A stretch of DNA of 64,000 bases from Avena insularis (GCA_023614405.1 CM042694.1:131011711-131075710), one strand, 5' to 3'; counted from the stretch's first letter, positions 12,965 through 24,748 are shown. Made by a program: numbers and translations. Notes: a model not told the origin generated them from the sequence alone.

Positions 12965-15708
12965 AGGCATTAAAGAAAAGTACTTCTTGGGAGATAACCC
13001 AATAGTTTTCTTGAGTATTGGAAGTTATTGCCTCAGTAATAACCTCTCCTTATCCTTTTTGTGTGGTTTTTGTGCCAAGAATAACCTCTAATGAGAGAGA
13101 AGTAAGACTTGGGAAAGTTGCTGTCCCGAAACAGATTTTTGTGCTTCACTATAAAAATCCGTGAAAAATCTCTGTACATCGGTTTGAGCTGTAATGTTTT
13201 GTGCTTCTGACCCAGGTTGTTATCCAACTTTCGTTAGTTCAACACTTTTCGATTTGAGCAACAGAAGCTCTTCGAAACAATAGGTTTTACCTGCTGGTAT
13301 GTTTTGACAGATTTTTGCCATTATTTGCATTTTCCTCTTAATCTCTTTCTCTTTGAGTTCTCTTTGATCATTTGAACTTTTTAAAGGAAGTGCTACAGTA
13401 GCTTTTGTTTTAATGGAAGTTTTACTTGTGTTGGAACTGAGATTGAAAGACCTATTATCTTGAGTACACTAATGTTGCTAATGAAGATTGTGTGAAGTTT
13501 TGTATGAAGGAAAATTTCAGGTGTAGGGAAAGAATGATGTAATGAGATGAAGAATGGACTAAAGCTCAAGCTTGGGGATGCCATCCGTGTCACCCCAAGA
13601 AATATCCAATAAGTACAAGCGTCAAAGCTTGGGGATGCCCAAGGCATCCCCTTCTTCATCAATAAAAATCTTAGGTCTTTCTAAATACTTCGTTTTTATT
13701 GTTTCATGCACTATTGTGTTGTTCTTGGAGCATCTTTGTTTTTGTTTTTGTTTTTGGTTTTGGTTTGCTTAGTTTGCTTGAATAAATTGTTTGGACCCCC
13801 TCATTCACACATTAGTTTTCAAATAAGATTGGTTTGGATTGGAAAAGAGTGGGAAAAGTTCATGCTTCAGTGGTAAAAGGATCTTGTTTTTGATTGTGGC
13901 CTATGCTTTGTCATGTCATGCTTGATATTGTTTTGGCTTTATGCTTAGTGAATTTTTCTGTAGCATGACATGTTATAAACAATTGAAATTGCTTAATGTG
14001 CCTTGAAAGAATCATGCGTTGTTTTAGCATATTAAAGCATAGTATTGTGGTATTCTCCTCTAAATGCTTTATTTGGGTTGACTTGGCGCATGCTCACACC
14101 ATGTTAAGACTATACCAAGTCACCATAGCCTCTATGATCATTTAGTTTTCGACTTGAAATATCACTTTATGCTTTAATTAATGATGTTTTGTCGCTTTGC
14201 ATGATTATGGTATTATTGCTCTCTTAGTTGGTCGCTCCCAGTCTTTTGCTAACCTCCATAACCAAGTATGAGTTCCACTCATGCATCCAACTCCAAATAA
14301 AACCAAGTTATTCCAAAGAGTCCACCATACCTACCTATTAGCATTTGCTATTCCAAGTATATTCATGTTTTTATCTACCTTCCGAATTAAACTTGTTATG
14401 AGAAAATTAGTGATTAAAGCTCTCACGAACTTGATGGCACACTTTACTTTTCTTGCCCCTAATAAACTTGAACCATTGTGTCATCTATGTTGTATATGCT
14501 TGCACTTATATGTTGGGGATTAGCAGAACCATGTTTTCATGGGGAACATTTTCAACATTGCACTTGTACATTGTACCTAGTTGATATCATGCTCTTTTGT
14601 TTATGGATATTGTCGGTGTGAAATGAAAGGGGAGTTTGTAAGTCCATGGAGTTATGTATGTGTGTTAGAGAAACGCCTGGGCGGCTGGTCTAATCCATGC
14701 CTAATCATGGTGGAAACCTACAGCATAACCATAATGAGCAATCTATGAAGCATTCTTCGTATAAAAAAGAGATAGAGATTGAGAAAAAAAAAGAAAAAAA
14801 GATATGAGAAAAGAGGAAAGAGAGAAAAAAGCACCATTTTCCCATGGTAAATAAGAAGATGCTGAGATGCTTATTGTCTGCTTGCCTTGTCATTTTGATA
14901 TGGGGATTCTTCTGTATCATCGGGCAAGGGGTACCCCATTGGCGGTTCTCTATGATACACATGTACTAACTATGACAAGAACTTACCGGTAACTAAACTT
15001 GAGTAGGATGAGGAGCAACCCTCGTATTCAAGGGACATGAGATTACCAACTTATACTTTATCAAGCATATACTCCATAGTTTGTTCAGTTTAACCTTAAT
15101 CACTTCAAGATGCTTATGATAGGGGCAATGAGAGCTGAAAGCTAATAAGTACCATAATTTTTGGAAGCTCTTTATGAAACTTGAATGCCTGCTTCCTTCT
15201 ATGAAGGCCTTTCTTTTACTTTTATGTTGAGTCTCCATCTTCTATCTTTATGCACCTATTAAGAGAGCATAGTGGCCATTCTTAGTTTAATGTGCATTGT
15301 CCCAAGACTTGTTGATTGATGCATAACTTTGATATTGCTTGTTCTTAAACTATTTGTATCTAGTCACCCTTATGAACTTTGAAGGTGTCCTATGCATTTA
15401 TGTTTTGCTACCCTATAAGGGACAAGCTGAATACCATTCTCATTATGTTTTCTTTATGTGAAACAAACAAACGTCTTGCAAAGCATTGTTATTCATAAAT
15501 CTTTTGTTTGTGCCTTTTCATGTTACAACATAGTTGTTATGTATTATTGTTAGAACTAAATCTTTCATGCTATGTTAAAGTACTATGATCCCATCTATCA
15601 ATTTTTACAAATACCTTGATCAAGATTATGATGGTGCATGTACCTCAAAAATTATTCTTTTTATCACTTACCTACTCGGGGACGAGCAGGAGTTAAGCTT
15701 GGGGATGT
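12965..15708 (+). other. 3' noncoding region and polypurine tract of element A
   Basis: No substantial reading frame. Most of it aligns with 31560-34304 of element B. It contains a nearly pure purine run around 14763-14830. AAGCTTGGGGATG also occurs at about 13570 and 13626, well before the true polypurine tract at 15695-15708 next to the 3' LTR. Confidence 0.75.
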
Positions 15709-17106
15709 TGATACGTTACAAACGTATCTATAATTTTTGATGTTCCATGCTTGTTTTATATCTACTTTCTTATGTTTTATCCATACTTTGGAGTAGTTTT
15801 ATACACTTTCTGGGACTAACCTATTAGCAAGATGCCACAGTGCCAGTTGCCTGTTTTCTGCTGTTTTTGGTTCCAGAAAAGTCAGAAAATGAATATTCTC
15901 GGAATTAGACGGGACAAAAGCCAAAGTCGATATTTTATCGGACGACACATGGAGTCTGAAGGAGAGACAAAGGGGGGCCACAGGGAGGCCACACCACCCC
16001 TTGGCGTGGGCAGCCCTAGGCCACGCCAGGGCATGGTGTGGGCCCCCTGGCCGGCCACCGACCTTGCCCCTTCGCCTATAAGAAGCCCCCGATGCAAAAA
16101 CCCTAAATCCGGGAGCCTCCAGCCATGAAAAGTTCCGTAGCGCCGCCGCCACCGAAGGGGAGATTCGTGGGACAGAAAGTCTCTGTTCCGGCACCCTGCC
16201 AGGATAGGGAAGTGCCCCTAGAGCCATCTCCGTCGATCTCCACCACCATCTCCATCACCGTTGCCGATTCCCATGATGATGAGGGAGTAGTTCTTCCTCG
16301 AGGCTAAGGTCTCTACCGGAAGCTATGTGTCCATCTCTCTCTATGCATGATCTTATTGAGATCATGGGCTTGTAATCTATAGATCTATTCTGCTACTCAA
16401 GTGCTTTAATGAATCTCTGCTTATCCCCACGTGTGTGAAGTTGATAGTGTGCACACCATGTGGCACTTTGGCTAAGATTATAAATACTTGTTATGATTTA
16501 TATTTTGAGTTGGTTGTCTCTATGAAATTGTGGTGTTTGTTGGAACCATCTAGCGCTCAAGGTGACAGTGTGTGGTTATCTAGATGGGGAAAGAGGACTT
16601 TGAGGAGTGCTGTTATAGCCCTACCATGGATTAGAGTGTCCAACCGGAGAGTAGTTCAGAGTAGTATCATGAAGAGATTATATTTATATGAGAGTGTTCA
16701 CTAGCGAAAGTATGATCTCTAGGCCTTGTTTCTAAACATTGAAACATCGTTTGCAACTAGATCTGTTACATGTTTGCTTGCTTCCATCTTTTTGCCTTTA
16801 GTTTTTTCCTCCCGTCAAGCTCTTTTCTGGCACCGTTGTCTTATATCGTTACCACTTGTATTTCACTATCTCTTCGCCAAACTAGTGCACCTATACACAT
16901 GACAAGTGTATTGGGTGTGTTGGGGACACAAGAGACTTCTTGTATCTTGATTCTAGGGTTGCTTGAGAGGGATACCTTTGACCAGTTCCTCCCTGAGTTC
17001 GATAAACCTTGGGTAATCCACTTCAGGGAAACTTGTTATTGTTCTACAAACCTCTGCACTTGGAGGCCCAACAACTGCCTACAAGAGTAGAAGTGCATAG
17101 ACATCA
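15709..17106 (+). repeat. 3' LTR of element A
   Basis: 1398 bp, the partner of 8853-10249. It is preceded by the polypurine tract AAGCTTGGGGATGT and followed by the target duplication GATGT, where the satellite resumes in phase with the truncated unit left of the element. Confidence 0.93.
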
Positions 17107-18612
17107 GATGTGTGTTCTCTTCATAAACAATATATGGAAATAGCTAGAGTCATTGGATGTGTTTTTTTCATAAACCACATATGGATCCACTAGTGTTATT
17201 GCATGTATGTTCTTTTCATTAACCGCATATGGATCCACCAGTGTCATTGCATGTGTGTTCTTTTCATTAACCACATATGTATCCCCTAGTGTCATTGCAT
17301 GTGTGTTCTTTTCATTAACCACAACTATAGTCATTGCATGTGTGTTCTTTTCACAAACCACATATGGATCCACCAGAGTTCATTGCATGTCTGTTCTTTT
17401 CACAAACCACATATGAATCCACCAGAGTTCATTGCACGTGAGTTCTTTTCACAAACCACATATGGATCCACCAGTGTCATTGAAATGTGTGTTCTTTTCA
17501 CAAACCACATATGTATCCCCTAGTGTCATTGCATGTGTGTCCTTTTCATTAACCACAACTAGAGTCACTGCATGTGTGTTCTTTTCACAAACCACATATA
17601 GATCCACCAGAGTCATTACATGTATGTTCTTCTCACAAACCACATAAGGATCCACTAGAGTCATTGCATGTGTGTTCTTTTCACAGACCACATATGGATC
17701 CATGGCTAGAGTCATTGCATGTGTGTTCTTCTCGCATACCACATATGGATCCACTATAGTCATTGAATGTCTATTCTTTTCATAAACCAAATGAGGATCC
17801 CCTAGTGTCATTGCATGTGTGTTCTTTTCATTAACCATAGCTAGAGTCATTGGATGTGTGTTCTTTTCACAAACCACATATAGATCCACCAGTGTTATTG
17901 CATGTCTGTTCTTTTCATGGACCACATATAGATCCACTAGAGTCATTGCATGTGTTCTTTTCATTAACCATAGCTAGAGTCATTGCATGTCTGTTCTTTT
18001 CACAAACCACATATGTATCCACCAGTGTCATTTAATGTGTGTTCTTTTCACAAACCACATATGGATCCACTAGAGTCATTGCATGTATGTTCTTCTCACA
18101 AACCACATATGGATCCACCAGAGTCATTGCATGTGTGTTCTTTTCATGAACCATACATGGATCCACTAGAGTCATTGCATGTGTGTTCTTTTCATGAATG
18201 ACATCTAGAGTCAGTGAATGTCTGTTCTTTTCATAATCCACATGAGCATGTGTGTTATTTTCATAGACCACATATGGATCCACCAGTGTCACCGGATGTG
18301 TCTTCTCTTCATGAACCACATATGGAAACAACTAGAGTCATTGCATGTGAGTTCTTCTCACAAACCACATATGGATCCACCAGTGTCATTGAAATGTGTG
18401 TCCTTTTCATTAATGACGGCTAGAGTCATTGCATGTATGTTCTTTTCACAAACCACATATGGATCCACCAGAGTTCATTGCATGTGTGTTATTTTCACAA
18501 ACCACATATGGATCCACTAGTGTTCATTGCATGTGTGTTCCTTTCACAAATCACATATGGATCCACCTGTGTCATTGCATGTGTGTTCTTCTCATAAAAC
18601 ACATATGGATCC
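17107..18612. repeat. 48-bp minisatellite array, block 2
   Basis: About 31 more units of the satellite of 2183-8852, including the same variants: the ATTGAAATG unit, the GGAAACA unit and the shortened CACATGAGCATGTG unit. Removing element A and one GATGT copy rejoins the two blocks within a single unit. The array stops abruptly after GGATCC at 18612 and low-copy sequence begins. Confidence 0.95.
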
Positions 18613-19049
18613 TAACCTTAGGAGAGCCCTAACCTTAGCCCCCAATGGTGGCCATTAGACCGAGTCTTCTAGAAGGCACGCCCTAACACAGTTGTTCTGC
18701 ATGATGATTGTTACATACCGTTTGATCGGGGCGCTTGGACGATTGGAATGGTCTTCGTAAGAGCAATCCACGAGTAGGCTGTTCTGCAACATGATTGGCC
18801 ATGCTTACTCCCGGCTTGCTCTAGACAAACTGGCAACACCAGGCGCTCCCCTTCTGCGACGACTCACGAATTCCGTGGGCCATATGCCAGTGTCACGTCC
18901 CCTTTACTCCTCTTCCTCCCCATACTTCGCTTCCTTCCCCTCGAAGCCACTTTCCCCACTTCTCTCCCATCCTGTCATAGCCGCAAGCCGATGGCGCCTC
19001 CAGCTATCTCTCCCACAACCACCATAGTCCCCCATCGCCCCCTCTCGCC
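18613..19049. other. Low-copy region upstream of GRF pseudogene
   Basis: Begins with a short duplicated motif (CTAACCTTAG twice within about 30 bp) and becomes C-rich (CCTCTTCCTCCCC-type tracts) toward 19040. That composition fits a promoter and 5' leader for the following gene. No clear TATA box or other feature was found. Confidence 0.35.
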
Positions 19050-19842
19050 ATGGGTTCAAGGGGAGACGGTGAGGAAACACGTCGTGACGACAGGAACAGT
19101 TATTTCGATGTGAGTAGTCTCATCTCTATCTCTATCATCTATGGCCAATTATCTATTTTGAGCTAGATCTACTATGTTTACTCATGCGCGTATGATGTGT
19201 TTGGCTAACTAGACGATGTACGACTCCGACTATCACGGTTTAGCGGATGAAGACAGTCCTCCTCTATGTAAACATGGATATGTGCCCGCTAAATTTGTAG
19301 CGTTCGAAGGACGAAAGGCAGGCATGAGGTTTTTATGGTGTCAAGGACATCGTGTAATGATGCAAGGCAGAAGTTGCGGTGTTGTCAAATGGGTAGATAT
19401 AGAGTGGCCCAAATCGATGCACAAAACGTTGGACAAAGTATGAGATATGACTGTCGAGTTGAAAGAATCCATAGTCAGCTCACTTCTTGACAGTGCTGAG
19501 ATGAAGCTATGGGGCCTAGTTGACACAACCAAGCTTAACCGATATCTCAGGAGGGTGCAAGACAAGGTTAGCAAAGTCGAGAAGGAGAGGGACGTGGCGT
19601 TGGCCCTCAAGGCTAAAGCAGAGCAAGAACTTACTCAAGCAAGGAATGATCTTCACCAGGCCAAAGTCCTGTAGTTCACAACTATGAGTATTGACAAGTG
19701 CACGAGGATAAATGCAGAGAAACAATTGAAGTTGTGCAAGGCAGATGCTAAATGGAAGGAGCAGACGATTCGATCCTTGCTCTCACAGGAAGATGCGTAT
19801 TGGGCTAAGATTAGGAAGATCAAGGAGATGTGTGATAACTAG
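19050..19842 (+). pseudogene. GRF zinc-finger / coiled-coil protein, pseudogene
   Basis: Two-exon model. Exon 1 is 19050-19109 (20 codons), with an ATG in good context and a donor at GAT|GTGAGT. The acceptor is ...CTAACTAG|ACG, and exon 2 is 19213-19842, in phase. Residues from about 39 form a GRF-type zinc finger (CKHGYVPAKFV, then CGVVKWVDIEWP). A strongly charged coiled coil follows (about 110-175), then a Lys-rich tail. Such GRF/coiled-coil proteins are common in grasses; the function is unknown, with nucleic-acid binding inferred from the finger. Two in-frame stops interrupt exon 2: TGA at 19441, where a Trp codon would fit, and TAG at 19672. The frame is otherwise open to TAG 19842. It lies tail to tail with the gene at 20571-21485. 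Confidence 0.7.
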
Positions 19843-20570
19843 TTCTATTTAGCTTGAGCTCCGTGATTTTTTAAGTTGTAATAGTAGTTCTTGATGACCT
19901 AGCGGTCTGAACTAGTGGTCCCGGAGTCTTGGGAGAAAAAAAATTGGTCACCCGTTAATCTGTCTTAACCCTGCATTACTTCCTTTTCTATGATCATGGT
20001 GGTATTCTGACATTGGTGGTTTGTTTAAACGTACTCTATGTGGATTGTGCCGCATGCAAATGGCACAAGCACAATTTATAAAGTGGAAGCATGTACACCC
20101 GGTTACTGGAGATCCGGGAGCTTCGCTAGATGCAGGGGATACAGGAGCAGGGAGGCAGTGAGATAGACGGGCTCAAGATTAGGCCAGAAAGTGGTACCGA
20201 TTTTCTCATCATCTAGGCATTATCGGTTGCCATTGTTGTTTATGTTGCCATGTCGTTGTGCAGCTATTGAAATAAGTTGCTGCTTCGTGGAGTGTAGCAG
20301 CTTAAATAATTTATTTATGTGCCACTTACACTCCATCGAATTTGGAGACCTTCTGCCCCTCACAATCGTGGAACCGGTGCTGCGTGTTTTCAGATAGTAG
20401 TGGCATAATCACAATTTCGGATTCAACTACTGACTCGGGCGTTTTCAAACCCTAAGTCGTGGTACATTTTACTCCGAGAACGTGTGTAGATTGTTTCACC
20501 CGACAAGTTCTACGCACAGAGCACCAGAATTTAACTGAATTACATATATAGGTTCAAGTTCAACACATTA
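19843..20570. other. Intergenic region between convergent genes
   Basis: Spacer between the 3' ends of two convergent gene models. It should contain both 3' untranslated regions. Only short unsupported frames are present, and no repeat or RNA gene was recognised. Confidence 0.4.
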
Positions 20571-21485
20571 TTATGCATCTTCATTGCCAGCAGTCTTCTT
20601 CCCCCGCCTGGGTGCCAAGCCTTCACGTCCACTGGCTTCTTCATTTTCTGCCTTCTTCCTCTTCCTCGGTGCCAATTTTCTTAGCTTCACGAACTCTGCA
20701 TCGCCTGGACAGTTAGCACCAGAATCGTGTCTAGCATCATCTTTCCACTCATTTTTACCTTCTTCGGGCAGCAAAATGACTGACCCGGCAGTCATGTTTC
20801 TAACCTTGCGATGCTTCTTGTCAAAGAAATAGGACTGTTGCATAACTTCCCAATATCTACAGAGTAAATGAAACAAAAATTACAATTCAGCACAAACATG
20901 CGAACCCCAAGAGACTTTTGCTTACCAGGAGCTAATTGGGTTCGAGCGACCACCCTGTCCAAGAATAGAAGGGCGACTCCCAGTTCCAGCAGCTTCCACA
21001 TCCAGTACATCACAATTCAGCTCAAACATGCAAGCCGAAGCATACCTTTTCATCAACCCAATTAGCTGACTATCACACGTTAGAGGAACCATGATGCCTC
21101 GTTCATCCATGAAGCTAAACTTTGCAGTCTGCTTCGACCATATTTCATCATGATTACGTAGAGCAGCAACCATACCAGGGATAGTGCAGATCTGCGCATG
21201 CGCTTCTTCCATAGTGATACAATGGTGTCCATAGCACTTTCCCTTCACCTTTGCTGATTTAGAGTCGTACCTGAAGAGGGGCTACCGTAACTAGGTAAGG
21301 GTGGTTTGTGGAGATCCCACTTGACAGAAAACTATGGACAAAATATGTTTGTTAGCGTTGGGCTAACAAACAATTTTAGGTTCAGTAGCCAGCTAGCAAT
21401 TATAGTTAGTGCGAATAGCAAAGAGAAGGGTATCTCACATGCATGTAGCCAGAACTTCTTCTTCCTTGGTAGTAGCATCTGCCAT
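20571..21485 (-). pseudogene. Unrecognised three-exon gene, stop at second exon junction
   Basis: Reading the minus strand, exon 1 is 21485-21439 (ATG, 15 codons plus 2 nt, donor AT|GTGAGA). Exon 2 is 21270-20926 (acceptor TTCAG|GTAC, donor TG|GTAAGC). Exon 3 is 20856-20571 (acceptor CTGTAG|ATAT). Phases agree across all three, 226 codons in total. The second junction codon becomes TGA where TGG would be expected, so the product would stop after about 130 residues unless splicing differs. The middle part (WSKQTAKFSFMDERG, then VPLTCDSQLIGLMKRY) faintly resembles the PB1-like N-terminus of grass Mutator transposases. The C-terminus is Lys/Arg-rich and may be nuclear. Function unknown. Confidence 0.5.
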
Positions 21486-21929
21486 CCTCCGAGCTACTCA
21501 CCTCGTCAACCGCAGAGGCGGGCTAGAGCCTCGCAACGACAGCTGCAACATGCGCCATTGGAGCTCGGGATCAGCGAATGGGCACAGCAACTGGGCATAG
21601 CAACTTTGTGCCGGAAGTCAAATGTCCGAAGGGATCGTTCTGCCTGGAGGGTGGATTTTGACGCTGCCGGTGCTAGGGGAAAGGAGGGAATGGATTTGCG
21701 AAATTGGTCAACGCATCCAATCCACTTAATTCCTCGATTTTCCTAAGAGGTTGCCGTGTTGGCGCTTGCGTCACGGACAGATGGCCGACATGTAGGTCCC
21801 GACTGTCTACTTCACGGGGTAGTTTAACGAAATGTTCGGATTTGGCAGGGGTGAGATAAGTGTGCCTAGAAATGGCCCCTCTCAGTAGTTGGTAGCCCAA
21901 CTTTACGAAACGCGGCAATTACAGGGAAC
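21486..21929. other. Gap between divergent gene remnants
   Basis: Would hold the promoter of the minus-strand gene. An F-box would be expected here if the next gene were intact, but none is visible in any frame. No recognised repeat. Confidence 0.35.
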
Positions 21930-22857
21930 TTGGGTACCGCCATGCGCTCGCCCAGGAACTTTCGGGCCGCAAACAAACAATCCCATCCGGTGACCACATG
22001 CAACGGCCTGATCTGCCTGTGCTACAAGACGAAGATGCCTGTCAGCGCTATCACCCTAGTCAACCGGGCCACCAGCGAGGCACTGGCTGTCCCGCTGCTG
22101 CCATGCGCCGTCCTGTTTGACGAGATGCTCGAAGAGAACTGGTGGGTCTATCGCAAGTGGAACGAGGCCTACACCTTCACGTACCACCTGATTTCTGGGA
22201 AGTACAAGGTGGTGCACGTCCCCTCCATGTTCGGCAAGTACGACGAGTTTGTGTTCAACGCCGTGCAAGTGCTCATGCTGGGGGACGTCTTAGCGGGAGG
22301 TCCGGGCACCGGCAGGTCAACTTGAGGGTGGGGCGTGGTGCGACCGCATCGCCGGTATCGTCGGCATCGATGGATCGACATACTGGGCCACGGAGGCCTC
22401 CACCGTGAGGGTCGACGTCATGTCATTTGACCTGGAGAACGAAGAGACTACAACACTTGCGCCGCTGTCGGCGGAGCTGACGCCCGTTTACTACCGCCTA
22501 ACGGAGGTACACGGGAGGCTGGGAATCGTCATCCATCATGGAGGCCTTCCAATGGCGATGGATGTGTGGGTTCTAGAGAAGGGGATGCGATGGAGCCACC
22601 GATACAGCCTCATCCGCCAGCACCTCCCTCAGTCGCACTTCGTGCACGGCGAGTATGTTCTGACCCTAGAGGAGGAATCCATATCTGCTTACTTCACACG
22701 GAAAGGCCCATCGTTGTCTAGTGAGATGCTACTAGTCAGTGACCAAGACCAGAGGACGCCGGTCGCCAAGGTGAAGTTTGGCTACGCTTGCTATCCAAGT
22801 GTGACACTTGCCTACATGGAAACGACGGAGCCACTGAGTGTTTACGCAACCAATTAG
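21930..22857 (+). pseudogene. F-box-associated (FBA) domain protein, pseudogene
   Basis: The first frame (21930-22325) has the CNGLICLCYKTKM motif followed by a VNRATSEALAVPLLP segment. These are typical of the start of the plant F-box-associated interaction domain that follows the F-box in SCF ubiquitin-ligase adaptors. The second frame (open from about 22312 to stop 22857) continues with GIDGSTYWAT, a VMSFDLENEE segment and a final beta-rich stretch ending in YMETTEPLSVYATN. A one-base shift between about 22290 and 22325 separates the halves. The N-terminal F-box is missing, so even a repaired frame would lack the Skp1-binding part. GC content is higher than in the surrounding repeats, suggesting a host-gene origin. 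Confidence 0.72.
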
Positions 22858-23122
22858 TTGCACCTGCTCCCTCTATCTGCAAAAAGAGTACTTTCACCTT
22901 TTTTGAACAGTCAAACTATATATTTTAGACTTTGATTGAATTTGCATGAAAACCTAAAAATATTTGTGACATGCCTTCATATAAGATCATGCATCAAATT
23001 AGATTCAGTAAGCGCCACTGCACTCCACGAGTTTGGACATGGCCAAAGGAAAAAAATTATGGTGGCCCATTAGAAAAAATGAAGTTCATACCTAGCCACC
23101 AACTTACCTCAGTAGCAGAGAT
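22858..23122. other. Short spacer with possible Stowaway-like MITE end
   Basis: CTCCCTCTATCTGCAAAAAG at about 22867 resembles the CTCCCTC terminus of Stowaway MITEs. No matching right terminus or TA duplication was found, so this is at most a fragment. The rest is AT-rich and featureless. Confidence 0.25.
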
Positions 23123-23214
23123 CACTAGTATATAAAATAGGCGTTTAGTTCGGAGCATTACTCTTGGTTGTGTTTGGAACCAGGACTAATACTCTGGACT
23201 AACGGCTAGAAACC

Positions 23215-23362
23215 ACCGCAGGGCCCGGCGATATCTAGTCCCGGTTCAATCGGCACCTTTAGTCCCGGTTGGCGCCAGACCCTTTACGCCCGGTTGGTTT
23301 CTCTAATCTGGACTAATGATGGATCTTTAGTTCCGGTTGGAGACTCCAACCGGGACTAATGT
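23215..23362. repeat. CACTA subterminal repeats with hairpin
   Basis: Several copies, in both orientations, of a motif like TTTAGTCCCGGTTGG. One pair forms an inverted repeat with arms 23328-23340 and 23346-23358, one mismatch and a 5-bp loop. Subterminal motifs of this kind are transposase binding sites in CACTA elements. Confidence 0.6.
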
Positions 23363-23652
23363 GATTCTATATCATCTTCCTCCTTGCCCGAGCCACACTC
23401 CATTTTCAAGTTGCTTATCCTCTCTGTTTCCTCCATTGAGCTCGAATTCATCCTCATTGATTCACAAGATTTGGCGGCCGCCCATCTATCTAGGGGTTCT
23501 AAAAGGTAAGCAACTTCATCCATTCATGGTGTATGTATGTGGGATGAGAAAAAACAGGAGGAATTTGACCTACGAGCGTTGTTGTTCGTAACCATCAATG
23601 ATTGGCCTGCTCTTAGTAACATTTCAGGACAGACAAACAAGGGATACAATGC

Positions 23653-24748
23653 ATGCACACACACTGTTTAGGTGATATTGAAAGTATATATTTGGATAAA
23701 TGTAAGAAAAATGTGTACGCGGGAAATCATCGATTTCTTCCGCCCAAGCATGCCTTAAGAAAGAAAGGCAAGCATTTCAATGGTCGGATAGATAATTGGA
23801 GTAAGTCTATCCACCGTACTGGTGATGATGTATTTGATACGGTGAAGGATTTAAAAGTAATATTTGTAAAGGGTCCTAGTAGACAATATGTTCTGAATGA
23901 TGCTAGCGGACACGCACCCATGTGGAAGAAGAAATCTATATTTTGGGAGCTACCCTATTGGAAAGTCCTAGAGATCCGCTCTACAATCAACTTGATGCAC
24001 CTGACAAGGAATCTTTGCATGATCCTGCTAGGCTTCTTGGGTGTGTATCGGAAGAGTAAAGATACATCATAAGCATGGCAGGACCAACAGCATATGAAAG
24101 ACCAAGATGACATGCATCCAGAGCAGTTTCAAGGTCCTGCCAGCTACACTCTTACCAAAGAAGAGAAGGAAATCTTTGAATGCCTTAGCAGTATCAAGGT
24201 CCCATCTGGCTTCTCATCGAATATAAAGATAATAATAAATATGGTAGATAAAAATTCCAAAACCTAAAGTATCATGACTGCCACGTGCTTATGACGCAAT
24301 TGCTTCTGATTGTATTGAGGGGGCTTCTACCGGATAATATTCAAGTACCCATTGTGAAGCTTTCTACATTCCTCAATGCAATTTCTTAGAAGGTAATCGA
24401 TCTAGAAAGTCTACCAAGGTTAAAGAATGATGTGGTCAATTGTCTTGTCAGCTTAAGTTGGTGTTCCCACCATCATTCTTCAATAGTATGACGCACGTCC
24501 TAGTTCACCTAGTCGAAGATATTACCATTCTCGGTCCTGTATTTCTGCAAAATATGTCCCCCTTTGAGAGGTTTATGGGAGTCATAAAGAAATATGTTCA
24601 TAACCGTGCTAGGCCAGAAGGAAGCATCTCCAAGGGCTATGGAATAGAGGAGATCATTGAGTTTTGTGTTGACTTTATTCCTAACCTTAAGACGATTGGT
24701 GTTCCTGAATCATGTCATGAGGGGAGACTGAGTGAAAAAGCACGCTAG
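23653..24748 (+). pseudogene. CACTA transposase remnant (TNP2 C-terminal part + DUF4218)
   Basis: The 23653-24072 frame carries the conserved TNP2 segment. It has a RFLPPKHALRKKGKHFNG-type motif, then APMWKKKSIFWELPYWKVL, then a degraded MHLTRNLC block (MHVEKNVC in intact copies). The 24440-24748 frame is DUF4218-like (VHLVEDITILGPVFL, PFERFMGVIKKYVHNRARP, GIEEIIEFCVDFI). The stretch between them encodes matching sequence only if stops and shifts are ignored. TNP2 is the DDE transposase of CACTA elements. Its N-terminal half is absent here. Inactive. Confidence 0.82.

Larger units (their letters stand above)
8853..17106 (+). mobile_element. Non-autonomous Athila-like Gypsy element A (Sabrina-like)
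   Basis: Complete LTR retrotransposon of about 8.25 kb with two LTRs, a tRNA-Asp-type primer site, a gag region, a long 3' noncoding region and a polypurine tract. No protease, RT, RNase H or integrase is visible, so it would depend on a partner for replication. The 5-bp direct repeat GATGT at 8848-8852 and 17107-17111 is its target-site duplication. Both flanks are satellite, so the element landed inside the 48-bp array. The two LTRs look roughly 95% identical by eye, which makes it an old but not ancient insertion. Confidence 0.92.

Noticed and set aside
2183..18612. CRISPR-like array of regular repeats
   Set aside because: Units are contiguous 48-bp tandem copies with no unique spacers, in a plant nuclear context.
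22867..23000. Stowaway MITE
   Set aside because: Only one CTCCCTC-like terminus is seen. The opposite inverted terminus and a TA duplication are missing.
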